DNA of 64,000 nucleotides from contig NZ_JAAGLU010000042.1 in the NCBI RefSeq assembly GCF_010550245.1, positions 1 to 64,000 on the forward strand, read 5' to 3'. This document shows, in pieces, positions 32,774 through 40,458 of the stretch. Position numbers and translations under genes: made by a program. The DNA is from Streptomyces sp. SID12501. Lineage in GTDB: Bacteria; Actinomycetota; Actinomycetes; Streptomycetales; Streptomycetaceae. The notes under the pieces were generated by a model that saw only the letters and a list, made by a program, of their open reading frames with translations, ran no database searches and was not told where the DNA came from. The stretch's first letter is position 1; every line of letters starts with the position of its first letter.

Positions 32774-33681
32774 ACGGCGTATCCGCCGCCGTCCTGAGGG
32801 TTCATCACCGTGACGACCAGGGTGCGCCCGCCCCGGCGCGCGGCGGCGACCAGCGTGTTGCCCGCCCTGCTGGTGTAGCCGTTCTTGACGCCGATCACCC
32901 CCCGGTAGCGCTCGACGCCGTTGGCGCCGGTCAGCAGCCGGTTGGTGTTCTGGATCTCGTACGACCAGCCGCCCCCGCCCGGGAACTTGGCGTAGGCCGT
33001 GCCGCAGTACGCGGCGAAGTCGGCGTTGCGCAACCCGGTCCGGCCGAACACCGCGAGGTCGTACGCCGACGACACCTGCCCCGACGTGTCGTAGCCGTCG
33101 GGCGAGCGCACATGGGTGTCGCGGGCGCCCAGGGAGCGGGCCCGGGCCTGCATCCGGACGGCGGTGTCGCGCCAGCCCCCGCTCATGGCGGCCAGGACGT
33201 GCACGGCGTCGTTCCCGGAGTTGAGGAACACCCCTCGCCACAGGTCGGAGACACGGTACGTACGCCCCGCCGCGACCCCGACCAGACTGCTGCCGGCCCC
33301 GATGCCCGCCAGATCGGCCTCGGTGACCTTGTGCTGCAGGCCCGCGGGCAGCGTGGGCAGCACGGTGAGGGCGAAGAGTGTCTTGAGCGTGCTGGCCGGC
33401 GGCAGCTTGCGGTGGGCGTTGTGCGCGGCGAGCACCTCACCGGTGCCGGCGTCGGCCACCAGCCACGACAGCGCGGACACGTCCCGGGGGAGTCGGGGCG
33501 CTCCGGGGCGGAGCCGGGCCTGGGTGCCGGAGCGGTACAGCGGTCCCGCGTCCCCGGCCCTCGGGGTGACCGGGTCGGCACCGGTGCGGGCGGACGCCGG
33601 GGCGGGCGTGAGCGCCAGCACGCCCGTCACGCACAGCGCACAGCAGGAGGCGGCGATCCGGGAAGGGAATCTGATGGTCAT
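32518..33681 (-). CDS. D-alanyl-D-alanine carboxypeptidase (low-molecular-weight PBP, S11)
   Basis: 387 residues. A signal peptide (residues 1-31, ending ASA) exports it; a C-terminal span (TWTILGAAVLGAGAVSLVLR) anchors it. The penicilloyl-serine motifs are PASTLK (S97, K100), NSGNDA (S155-G-N157) and KNG at 266-268 in place of the usual KTG. It trims stem-peptide D-Ala in the cell wall. Its last 256 bases overlap the convergent GT87 gene. The ribosome site before ATG 33681 is weak. Confidence 0.88.
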   Translation of the reverse strand: MTIRFPSRIAASCCALCVTGVLALTPAPASARTGADPVTPRAGDAGPLYRSGTQARLRPGAPRLPRDVSALSWLVADAGTGEVLAAHNAHRKLPPASTLKTLFALTVLPTLPAGLQHKVTEADLAGIGAGSSLVGVAAGRTYRVSDLWRGVFLNSGNDAVHVLAAMSGGWRDTAVRMQARARSLGARDTHVRSPDGYDTSGQVSSAYDLAVFGRTGLRNADFAAYCGTAYAKFPGGGGWSYEIQNTNRLLTGANGVERYRGVIGVKNGYTSRAGNTLVAAARRGGRTLVVTVMNPQDGGGYAVYEEARSLLDWGFGAAGRVDPVGSLVAARPVAQAGPEASAPVPVAATVASDSGPGWPETWTILGAAVLGAGAVSLVLRLVGPKRV

Positions 33682-33790
33682 ACCGCAAACGTAAGAATGG
33701 ACGCGCCGAACGGGGCGCTGCCGGGGCCGAGAAGCGGGCCCGAACACCCGGATGCCACACCCGGGAGCACACGGGCACCCAAAGGCGTGG

Positions 33791-34936
33791 CTACTCGGCG
33801 GGCAGTGTCGGCTGGATCCGCCGAAGGAAGGTCGCGTTGTCGGGCGTGCTGCGGAGCCGCTCCAGGAGGGTCTCCAGGCTCGCCTGGCCGTCCCGCGTCT
33901 GCAGGGCCCGCCGCAGCCCCTGTACGGTCGTCAACTCGGCCGGGGACAGCAGGAGTTCCTCGCGACGGGTGCCGGACGGGTTGATGTCGACGGCCGGGTA
34001 GACGCGCTGGGAGGCGAGCTCGCTGCTCAGCCGGAGCTCCATGTTGCCCGTGCCCTTCAGCTCCTCGAAGAAGAAGCCGTCGGCCCGGGAGCCGGTCTCC
34101 ACCAGGGCCGTGGCGAGAATCGTGAGCGAACCGCCCTCCTCGGCCAGGCGTGCGGCGCCGAACAGCCGCTTCGGCCCGAGAATCGCGGCGGCGTCGACCC
34201 CGCCGCTGAGGGTTCGGCCACCGGAGGCCGCCGCGTTGTTGTGGGCCCTGCACAGCCGGGTGAGGGAGTCCAGGAGGATGACGACGTCCTCGCCCGCCTC
34301 GACGAGCCGCTTGGCCCGCTCGATGACGAGTTCGGCGAGCGCGATGTGCTGCTTGGGCGCCTTGTCGAACGTCGAGGCGTACACCTCGCCGCGCACGGAG
34401 CGCCGCATGTCGGTGACCTCCTCGGGCCGCTCGTCGAGCAGCACCACCATCAGGCGGCACTCGGGGTGGTTGCCGGCGACAGCCGCCGCGATCTGCTGGA
34501 GCAGTACGGTCTTGCCGGTCTTGGGCGGGGCCACGATCAGCCCGCGCTGGCCCTTGCCGACGGGTGCGATCAGGTCGGCGACGCGTCCGGTGAGTCCGGC
34601 CGCCGGGTGTTCGAGACGGAGCCGGTCACGAGGGTGCAGCGGGGTGAGGTCGCGGAAGTGACGTCGGCCGCGCAGCTCTTCGGGTGCGCGGCCGTTGACC
34701 AGCGCGACCTCGGTCAGAGCGCGCTGAGCGCCTTGCGCGCCGACGACGAGGTCGCCTTTGCGCAGGCCGTGGCGGCGGATCAGGGCCGGGGAGACCTGGA
34801 GGTCGGTGGGCGTGGGCAGGCAGCTGTCGGCGGCCCGCAGGTACCCCTTCCCGTTGCCGTCGATGTCGAGGACACCGGTCGCGATCCGGGTCGGGGGCAG
34901 TTGTTCTACCGGGGGGTGTTCGAGTGTGGTGGTCAT
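33791..34936 (-). CDS. Minimal Rho transcription termination factor (second Rho-type)
   Basis: 381 residues, far shorter than the usual streptomycete Rho, which has a long N-terminal extension. The RNA-binding OB domain (GVLDIDGNGKGYLRAADSCL) starts at about 20. The ATPase has Walker A VAPPKTGKTV (136-143), VVLLDERPEEVTDM, Walker B VVILLDSLTRL, and the bicyclomycin-contact region GSRADGFFFEELKGTGNMEL. All catalytic parts are present. ATG 34936 gives the compact start; an upstream in-frame ATG would add 34 unconserved residues. It may be a paralogue with a specialised role. Confidence 0.88.
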   Translation of the reverse strand: MTTTLEHPPVEQLPPTRIATGVLDIDGNGKGYLRAADSCLPTPTDLQVSPALIRRHGLRKGDLVVGAQGAQRALTEVALVNGRAPEELRGRRHFRDLTPLHPRDRLRLEHPAAGLTGRVADLIAPVGKGQRGLIVAPPKTGKTVLLQQIAAAVAGNHPECRLMVVLLDERPEEVTDMRRSVRGEVYASTFDKAPKQHIALAELVIERAKRLVEAGEDVVILLDSLTRLCRAHNNAAASGGRTLSGGVDAAAILGPKRLFGAARLAEEGGSLTILATALVETGSRADGFFFEELKGTGNMELRLSSELASQRVYPAVDINPSGTRREELLLSPAELTTVQGLRRALQTRDGQASLETLLERLRSTPDNATFLRRIQPTLPAE

Positions 34937-35246
34937 GGTCGGGAGTCCTTTCAAGGACGGAGACGCATGCCGCATGAGGCACGCGGAGGAAACAGGAAGG
35001 GGGAGGGCCGCGAGAACCGAGCGCGCCGGGCGCGCCAACGGGCGGCGGAAGACAGCAACACCTCGGGTACGGCAGAACTACGTCGCAGCTGGTGAGGTGG
35101 TACTGAGTGAGCTGATGCGCCGATCGGGAATCCGACGGGCGGGTCAGCGAACTGAGGATGAACTGCACCGGCGCCCGGAACAGGGCGTACACAAGTGCTG
35201 ACAGCACCGTAGCACACGGTGCGCGGCCATGGCTGTGAGTTGTGAC
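34937..35246 (-). other. Gene-free stretch upstream of the Rho-type gene
   Basis: 310 bases between the methyltransferase stop and the Rho-type start. It contains the hairpins near 35197-35222. On the minus strand it would form a long 5' leader of the Rho-type mRNA, with C-rich stretches (CCTCCCCCTTCCTGTTTCCT) near the gene. Rho genes are often autoregulated in such leaders (established for E. coli). No gene is seen. Confidence 0.4.
35204..35222 (-). terminator. Hairpin after the methyltransferase gene
   Basis: GCACCGT-AGCAC-ACGGTGC, perfect 7-bp arms, 25 bases past the stop of the methyltransferase gene; an adjacent GTGCTGACAGCAC can form an alternative hairpin. Confidence 0.5.
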
Positions 35247-36077
35247 TCAGCGGCTCGCGAGGAGCCCGTACAGGAGCGGGATGCGCGGCTCGGGCAACCG
35301 CCACCAGCCCGACTCCGTACGTTCCATACGGGGCCAGCGCGGCCAGGGCAGTTCGTCGCTCTCGCGCAACCGTCGGATGGTCAGTCCCGCCCCGATCAAC
35401 GCGTTGACCGCCTCGTCCATTCCGTGCATCCACTCGAAGCTCTCGGTGGCCCCCGCCACGGCCGGCCCGTCGGTGTACGTGAACGTCGCGTCGCGGTGCA
35501 CGGCGGCACCCGGAGCGCCCAAGTAGTCGTGCCGCAGCAGGAGTTCACCGGTGTCGTCCGGAGCGGGCTTCGGGCCGAGCGAGTTGAGCAGCGGATGGAA
35601 CTCCACGATGTACAACAGGCCGCCGGGACGCAGGAGTTGAGCGACCGTCTCCGCCCAGCGGTCCAGATCGGGCAGATAGCACAGGGCGCCCTTCCCGGTG
35701 TACACGACGTCGAACCGCCTTTGCTCCAGCGCCTGCACGGCGTCGTACACGTTCGCCCGTACGTACGTCACGTCGAGGCCCGCCTTGGCCGCGATGCCGC
35801 GTGCGGCCGTCACGGACGCCTCGGAAATGTCGAGGCCGACGGCCCGTGCCCCGCGCTCGGCGAAGGCGAGGGTCTCCGTGCCGAGGTGGCACTGGAGGTG
35901 GAGCACATCGCGGTCGGCCAGTTCGCCGAGGTCCTCCCACTCCCAGGAGGCGAACCAGCGCGCCGGATCGAGGCTCTCGCCCAGACCGTAGAAACGGCTG
36001 GCGAGATGGACGGGGGTACGGGCGTCCCAGTTGGCCTCGTTGGCCCGCATCATCCGCGCGTGCTCGTCGGTGGTCAT
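35247..36077 (-). CDS. Class I SAM-dependent methyltransferase
   Basis: 276 residues. Motif I is DVLHLQCHLGTETLAFAERG, followed by AVGLDISEASVTAA and the acidic loop; FDVVYTGKGALCYLPDLDRW and LLRPGGLLYIVEFHPLLNS are motifs II-III. The start MTTDEHARMMRANEANWDAR at 36077 matches common streptomycete homologues; an ATG at 36128 behind GGGGG is an alternative. It is a small-molecule type enzyme of unknown substrate, divergent from the SDR operon by about 160 bp. Confidence 0.82.
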   Translation of the reverse strand: MTTDEHARMMRANEANWDARTPVHLASRFYGLGESLDPARWFASWEWEDLGELADRDVLHLQCHLGTETLAFAERGARAVGLDISEASVTAARGIAAKAGLDVTYVRANVYDAVQALEQRRFDVVYTGKGALCYLPDLDRWAETVAQLLRPGGLLYIVEFHPLLNSLGPKPAPDDTGELLLRHDYLGAPGAAVHRDATFTYTDGPAVAGATESFEWMHGMDEAVNALIGAGLTIRRLRESDELPWPRWPRMERTESGWWRLPEPRIPLLYGLLASR

Positions 36078-36236
36078 GAGGCCATCCAACCAAAACGCGC
36101 CCGCCGCCGTGGTGCGCATACCAGCCATACGAACCCCCGATGGGCCTGGAGCGACGCATTTCTTGTTCTGTCGAATGGCCGTACCTACGCTTCCAACACC
36201 GCACTCCGGCGGCACTGGACAAGGGACAGGGCAACC

Positions 36237-37007
36237 ATGGGTCGACTGGCCGGGAAAATCGCCTTCATCAGTGGAACGGGGGCCGGAATAGGTCGCGCCG
36301 CGGCCCTTGTATTCGCCGCGGAAGGCGCCACGGTATTCGGCTGCGACCTTGACGAGGACAGCGCTTCCGAAACCGTCGAAATCGTCGAGAAGGCCGGTGG
36401 AATCATGCGGTCACTGGCTCCCGTGGACCTCTCCACCGAAAGCGGATCCCGTGAGTGGATCGAGGCCGGCCTCGCGGCCTTCGGCGGGATCGACATCCTC
36501 TACAACAACGCCTCCGCCCTGCGGAACGGACCGTTCGACTCCCAGCCCGTCGAGGACTGGTACTTCACCATCCGCAACGAACTGGACATCCCCTACTTCT
36601 GCACGCGGGCGGCCTGGCCGCACCTGATCGCGCGCGGCGGCGGAGTCGTCCTCAACGTGGCCTCCGTGGCCGCCGTACGAGGGGCGCTCTTCATGCCGAT
36701 GGTGCCCCACGGGGCAGCCAAGGGCGGGGTGCTGGCGATGAGCAAACACCTGTGCGCGGCCGGCGCCCCGCACCGCATCCGGGTCAACACCATCGCTCCC
36801 GGCATGACCCGCACGTCGGCCACCGCGCCGTTCCTCGACGACCCGGACGGGCCCCGGGCCCAGTTGGAGGCGCGCATCCCCGTCGGGCGGGTCGGGGAGC
36901 CGGAGGACATCGCACGGGCCGCGGCCTTCCTCTGCTCCGACGAGGCGGCGTTCGTCAACGGCGCCAACCTCATGGTCGACGGCGGCGACAGCGCGATGGC
37001 GGGCTGA
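36237..37007 (+). CDS. SDR-family protein with His replacing the catalytic Tyr
   Basis: 256 residues from ATG 36237 with AGGG upstream. The cofactor motif is FISGTGAGIGRAAAL, then DILYNNASALRNG and NVASVAAVRGA with S143. At the YxxxK position it reads H158-G-A-A-K162, so the general base Tyr is absent while Lys remains. The C-terminal part (RIRVNTIAPGMTRTSATAPF, FVNGANLMVDGGD) is ordinary. It may be a non-classical dehydrogenase or a non-catalytic SDR. It heads an operon with a VOC protein and an MFS transporter. Confidence 0.85.
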   Translation: MGRLAGKIAFISGTGAGIGRAAALVFAAEGATVFGCDLDEDSASETVEIVEKAGGIMRSLAPVDLSTESGSREWIEAGLAAFGGIDILYNNASALRNGPFDSQPVEDWYFTIRNELDIPYFCTRAAWPHLIARGGGVVLNVASVAAVRGALFMPMVPHGAAKGGVLAMSKHLCAAGAPHRIRVNTIAPGMTRTSATAPFLDDPDGPRAQLEARIPVGRVGEPEDIARAAAFLCSDEAAFVNGANLMVDGGDSAMAG

Positions 37008-37013
37008 GCGGAC

Positions 37014-37427
37014 GTGACCACCCGACTCGACCACGTGGGTGTCAACGTACGCGATCTGGCCGCCCAAACCGCCTGGTACCAGGGCGCGTTCGGCCTGAGG
37101 ACCGTCTTCGAGTTCCACCTCGAAGGCCCCGGACTGAGAGGAGTCGTCCTGGAGCACGCGGACGGCTGGCGCATCGAACTGCTCGCCCGGCCCGGTTCCG
37201 CGCCGGGCCTGCGGGCCCCGGATCCGCTGACCGCCGCGCTCACCGAGGGATACGGGCACTTCGCGGTCACCACCCCCGAACTCGACCCCGTTCACGACGC
37301 CTTGGTCGCCCATGGAGCGGGCGAGGTCATGAAACCGGGGCCGTCCCCCCAACCGGGCGTGCGTATGGCCTGGGTCAGTGACCCCGAGGGAAATCTCATC
37401 GAACTCATAGAGAAGAAGCCGCGATGA
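37014..37427 (+). CDS. VOC-family (glyoxalase/bleomycin-resistance-like) protein
   Basis: 137 residues from GTG 37014, 6 bases after the SDR stop. Paired beta-alpha-beta-beta-beta units: TTRLDHVGVNVRDLAAQTAW, GVVLEHADGWRIELLARPG, YGHFAVTTPELDPVHDALVA and WVSDPEGNLIELIEKK. His6 region, Glu in IELL and the final E in NLIEL are likely metal ligands. It could isomerise, cleave or bind a small molecule made or exported by the operon. The stop overlaps the transporter gene as ATGA. Confidence 0.82.
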   Translation: MTTRLDHVGVNVRDLAAQTAWYQGAFGLRTVFEFHLEGPGLRGVVLEHADGWRIELLARPGSAPGLRAPDPLTAALTEGYGHFAVTTPELDPVHDALVAHGAGEVMKPGPSPQPGVRMAWVSDPEGNLIELIEKKPR

Positions 37428-38968
37428 CGCAGACAACGAAATCGATCTCCCCGAACAGACTCGACAAGGGCACACTCATAGCCTGTTGCCTCGCGGTCGC
37501 GGCGGCACAACTGTGCATTACCGTTCCCTCGCCCATCAACGGGGAAATCCAGGCCGCATTCGGTGCCTCGGGTTCCCAAGTGGCCTGGGTGACCTCCGCC
37601 TTCATTCTGCCCACCGCCATTCTCGAGCTGAATTTCGGTGTGCTCGGAGACCTGTTCGGACGTAAACGCCTGCTGGTGCTCGGCGGACTGATCCTGGCGC
37701 TCGGTGAACTCCTCAACGCCACCGCGCAGAGCATCGGCATGCTCTGGGTCGGCCAGGCACTCGCCGGTGTCGGTGCCGCCGCGCTCTTCCCCAGCTCCCT
37801 CGCGGTCATCGCCGCGGCCACCCCGGACCAGAAGGACCGGGCGAAAGCCGTATCCACCTGGGCACTGAGCATCTCCCTCGCCTCGGCCGCCGGACCGCTG
37901 TCCTCCGGAATCCTCGCCACGGTCGCCGACTTCCGCTGGGCGTTCGTCCCGCCGGTCGTCCTCGGGCTGGTCGTCGCGGTCGCGTGCTGGAAGCTGGTCA
38001 CCGACTCCAAGGCACCTGAGGGCCGCACCCTGGACTGGCCCGGCCAGATCACCATCGCCGTCGGGCTCACCGCCCTGCTCTGGGGCATCATCGAGGGCGG
38101 CGAGCGCGGCTGGAGCAGTGCGGCGATCGTCGGCTCGCTCTCCCTGGCCGCGATTGCCCTCGTCGGGTTCGTCGTCGCCGAACTGCGCGCCGCGTCACCG
38201 ATGTTCAACCTGGAACTGCTGAAGATCCCCTCGTTCGCGGCGGCTGCCGTCGTCGCCCTCGCCGGGATGTTCGGCTTCATCGGCACCGCGTACTGCGTGT
38301 CCATCCGGCTCGGCGCGGTGATGCATCTGAGCGCCCTGCGGGCCAGCATGCCCTTCGTCATCCTCCAGTTGATCCCGTTGCTCCTCGCCCCCGTGCTGAG
38401 CAGGATGCTCACCAGGGTGGACGCCCGCTGGCTGCTGATGGGCGGACTGCTGCCCATGGCCGCCGGCCAGTTCTGGATCGCCGCCCTGCCCATCACGACC
38501 ACCTCCCTCGCGGCCTTCATCGGTCCGGTGCTGCTGCTCGGCGTCGGCTTCATCTGCGTGGTGTCGTCGCTGACCTCCGCCGCCGTCAACGCCGTACCGA
38601 TCCACATGACCGGCATGGCCAGCGGCGCCACCAGCCTCGTACGCGAGTTCGGGCAAGGGCTCGGTCCCGCCGTCATCAGCACGATCGCGATGAGTGCCGC
38701 GTCCGCCGCGCTGGTCGGCAAGCTCAGTGGGGCCGACGCGGGGATGGAGGCGGCGGCCGGGCCGCTCGCCGTCGTCAACGCGGGCAGCGACAGTGCCCGG
38801 GCCGCCGCTCAGGCCGCGCTCGGCCACGGCATGGCGTTGGGCGTGGTGATCTGCGGCTGCGCCTCACTGCTGGGCGCGGTGGTCACCCTGTTCCTGGTCA
38901 GGAAGAACACCGCACGCTCCGAGGTCGGCGCGACCGGCGAGGTGGAGGTGCAGCCCGCGACCGCGTGA
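37424..38968 (+). CDS. MFS transporter, DHA2 (14-span) type
   Basis: 514 residues. The first span LIACCLAVAAAQLCITVPSP is followed by WVTSAFILPTAILELNFGVL, the motif A loop GDLFGRKRLLVLGGLI and motif C-like ALAGVGAAALFPSSLAVIAA; about 14 spans in total. It is a drug/metabolite proton antiporter type. Coupled to the VOC and SDR genes it may export the product or substrate of that pair, or give resistance. A perfect inverted repeat closes the operon. Confidence 0.88.
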   Translation: MTQTTKSISPNRLDKGTLIACCLAVAAAQLCITVPSPINGEIQAAFGASGSQVAWVTSAFILPTAILELNFGVLGDLFGRKRLLVLGGLILALGELLNATAQSIGMLWVGQALAGVGAAALFPSSLAVIAAATPDQKDRAKAVSTWALSISLASAAGPLSSGILATVADFRWAFVPPVVLGLVVAVACWKLVTDSKAPEGRTLDWPGQITIAVGLTALLWGIIEGGERGWSSAAIVGSLSLAAIALVGFVVAELRAASPMFNLELLKIPSFAAAAVVALAGMFGFIGTAYCVSIRLGAVMHLSALRASMPFVILQLIPLLLAPVLSRMLTRVDARWLLMGGLLPMAAGQFWIAALPITTTSLAAFIGPVLLLGVGFICVVSSLTSAAVNAVPIHMTGMASGATSLVREFGQGLGPAVISTIAMSAASAALVGKLSGADAGMEAAAGPLAVVNAGSDSARAAAQAALGHGMALGVVICGCASLLGAVVTLFLVRKNTARSEVGATGEVEVQPATA

Positions 38969-38979
38969 TCCGGTGTACG

Positions 38980-39021
38980 CAGGCGAGGAGGCCGGGGCAT
39001 CTGCCCCGGCCTCCTCGCCTG
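38980..39021 (+). terminator. Perfect 20-bp inverted-repeat terminator
   Basis: Arms CAGGCGAGGAGGCCGGGGCA (38980-38999) and TGCCCCGGCCTCCTCGCCTG (39002-39021) with a 2-base centre, 11 bases after the MFS stop. A very strong symmetrical terminator without T run. Confidence 0.8.
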
Positions 39022-39046
39022 TAGGGAGTCGGCGCGGGCGTTGACC

Positions 39047-39110
39047 GGGGGCGCTGCCCCAGACCCCCGTATCGCGCTGAACGCGCTCGTCCTCAAACGC
39101 CGGCCCGGAT
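39047..39110 (+). repeat. Intergenic repeat family B, copy 2
   Basis: GGGGGCGCTGCCCCAGACCC, then CGCGCTGAACGCG inverted repeat, then CTCGTCCTCAAACGCCGG. The inner stem differs in sequence from copy 1 (27095-27166) but is compensated, so the hairpin is conserved. Confidence 0.7.
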
Positions 39111-39568
39111 ACTCCAGACGTACCACTCTGGAGTGATCACAGGTGAACACCCTCACCGCCCCTCTCGCCCGCCCTCACAGGAACGCGTCGCTCTCTACGG
39201 AGAGCATGACGACTACACCCCGGAACCCCCTCGCGGGCACGGTCTACAACGACAGCCCGAACGTCATTTCGTCATAGCTCGGACCGGGTGGAAATCTGTC
39301 CGTCCCTATTACTTCCGAGAGAGGGACCAGGGACTACCGCGCACCCCGCCAGCCCGGAAACGGCGGACCGAGTGCCCACCCTCACCAACAGCTCTGCCCG
39401 TGCACCACGCACCCGTTCGGGGTGGCCGCAGGGGTCGTGAGGCAGAGCGCGGGGAGATCGCACCGCCCATGAGTAACCGGCTCGTCCGCGAGTCGCTGAA
39501 ACGGGTTGTAAGCCCGTGTGGTCTCCCCACCATGTCCGGACCGGCCGAGCCGGCGAGGACAACACCGA
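39111..39568. other. Gene-free segment at the left edge of the accessory island
   Basis: 458 bases with no convincing gene. A 23-codon ORF (39207-39278) starting TTTPRNPLAGTVYND is visible but unsupported. GTGCCCACC at 39372-39380 is the exact complement of GGTGGGCAC at 39653-39661. A tRNA-like 5-bp stem with 7-base loop TTGTAAG (39501-39517) occurs, but without matching D or T arms at tRNA spacing. Confidence 0.4.
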
Positions 39569-39660
39569 GCCCACTGACCCAACGGTAGAGGTGCGCGGTA
39601 CCGGCCCCGACTCGGGGATGTCGGTCGCAGAGTTCCCCGGTTCAAGTCCGGGGGTGGGCA
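39569..39660 (+). tRNA. tRNA-like element, possibly degenerate or phage-type
   Basis: GCCCACT (39569-39575) pairs with GGTGGGC (39653-39659). A D-arm-like ACCCAACGGTAGAGGT follows, and a perfect T arm CCCGG-TTCAAGT-CCGGG is at 39636-39652. The middle (about 43 bases) has CCGAC/GTCGG (39607-39611, 39620-39624) around an 8-base loop TCGGGGAT, so no standard anticodon arm can be assigned. It may be a decayed tRNA, an unusual mobile-element tRNA, or an attachment-site fragment. It lies 28 bases before the first HNH gene. Confidence 0.4.
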
Positions 39661-39687
39661 CGCAACAACGAGCACCAAGGGGCGGCC

Positions 39688-40050
39688 ATGGCGCGCTGTA
39701 CCGAGTGCAGCAACACGGCAACTCGCCGCGGACGCTGCGACGTTCACGACCGGGCTTATCAGAACCGTCCGTCGGTTCGGGCTCGTCGGTCCCGAGGGCG
39801 ACGAGCCGCACTGTATAACGCTGCTGTACGACTCCGCCGGACCATCGACCGGAAGGGTTCCGCCCGGTGCGCGTGGTGTCTGGACGACTTCCCCGCGTGT
39901 GAAGTGGAAGTGGACCACCTGCGGCCCCTTGCCACGGGCGGGACAGACACAGGCGACAACGTGCACGTGCTGTGCCGCGAATGCCACCAGCTCAAGACGG
40001 CAACGGAGTTCGGAACTGGCGGCGGCTCCCGCTGGTCAGAACGCAGGTAG
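39688..40050 (+). CDS. Small HNH endonuclease
   Basis: 120 residues from ATG 39688. An N-terminal Cys motif (ARCTECSNTATRRGRCDVH) precedes a basic region and the HNH fold: C61-AW-C64, VEVDHLRPLATGG (D76-H77), GDNVHVLCRECHQLKT with N91 and C96-x-x-C99-H100. Such stand-alone HNH proteins are typical of actinophages and integrative elements, often next to terminase genes, but no such genes are here. The island context and the tRNA-like element upstream fit a decayed mobile element. Confidence 0.8.
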   Translation: MARCTECSNTATRRGRCDVHDRAYQNRPSVRARRSRGRRAALYNAAVRLRRTIDRKGSARCAWCLDDFPACEVEVDHLRPLATGGTDTGDNVHVLCRECHQLKTATEFGTGGGSRWSERR

Positions 40051-40221
40051 CCAATGATGTCTGGAAGGGAAAAATCGTCTGCCCTCCACTGCCCAACCGC
40101 TGGTGGGACTACCCATATGAGGCAGGGCGCGGTGTAGGCGCGCGCCCTGCCCTGGTAGGCCCGGCTAGCCAGTGCACTTGAACACGGCGGTAGGAAGATC
40201 CAAGCCCTCCGTCCGCTCCGT

Positions 40222-40458
40222 TCATCGGCCCATCCGCCACGTGACCCCCGCTCCCGTTGCTGTGAACACCAGCGTGACAAGCCATGCGGGTATTCGCTGT
40301 ATGACCAAGTGCAGCCCGCCGCATCGGAGTTCGAACTGTGGTTTGTCCTTGGTGGCTCTGGTCTCCGGCGTCATGGACTCAGCCGACCACGGCGGAGCGG
40401 CGGCGGACAGTGGATCGCTGTGGGATCGCTGTAGGACGTTGGTTCGCTCATCGGTCAT
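40222..40458 (-). CDS. Small membrane protein of unknown function
   Basis: 78 residues from ATG 40458. A polar N-terminal half is followed by KPQFELRCGGLHLVIQRIPA and a single span WLVTLVFTATGAGVTW ending WRMGR. The FELRCGGLHLxxQRxP block followed by a C-terminal span is recurrent in hypothetical proteins of streptomycete mobile or strain-specific regions, as far as I recall. No ribosome site is obvious. The role is unknown; one Cys sits just before the membrane. Confidence 0.55.
   Translation of the reverse strand: MTDERTNVLQRSHSDPLSAAAPPWSAESMTPETRATKDKPQFELRCGGLHLVIQRIPAWLVTLVFTATGAGVTWRMGR

Noticed and set aside
39207..39278. 23-codon ORF starting MTTTPRNPLAG
   Set aside because: No ribosome site, no recognisable family, and it lies in a segment with no coding bias.
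39501..39517. tRNA-Tyr anticodon arm (ACGGG-TTGTAAG-CCCGT)
   Set aside because: The 5-bp stem and 7-base loop with GTA are perfect, but no D arm, T arm or acceptor occurs at the correct spacing, so chance or decay is more likely.
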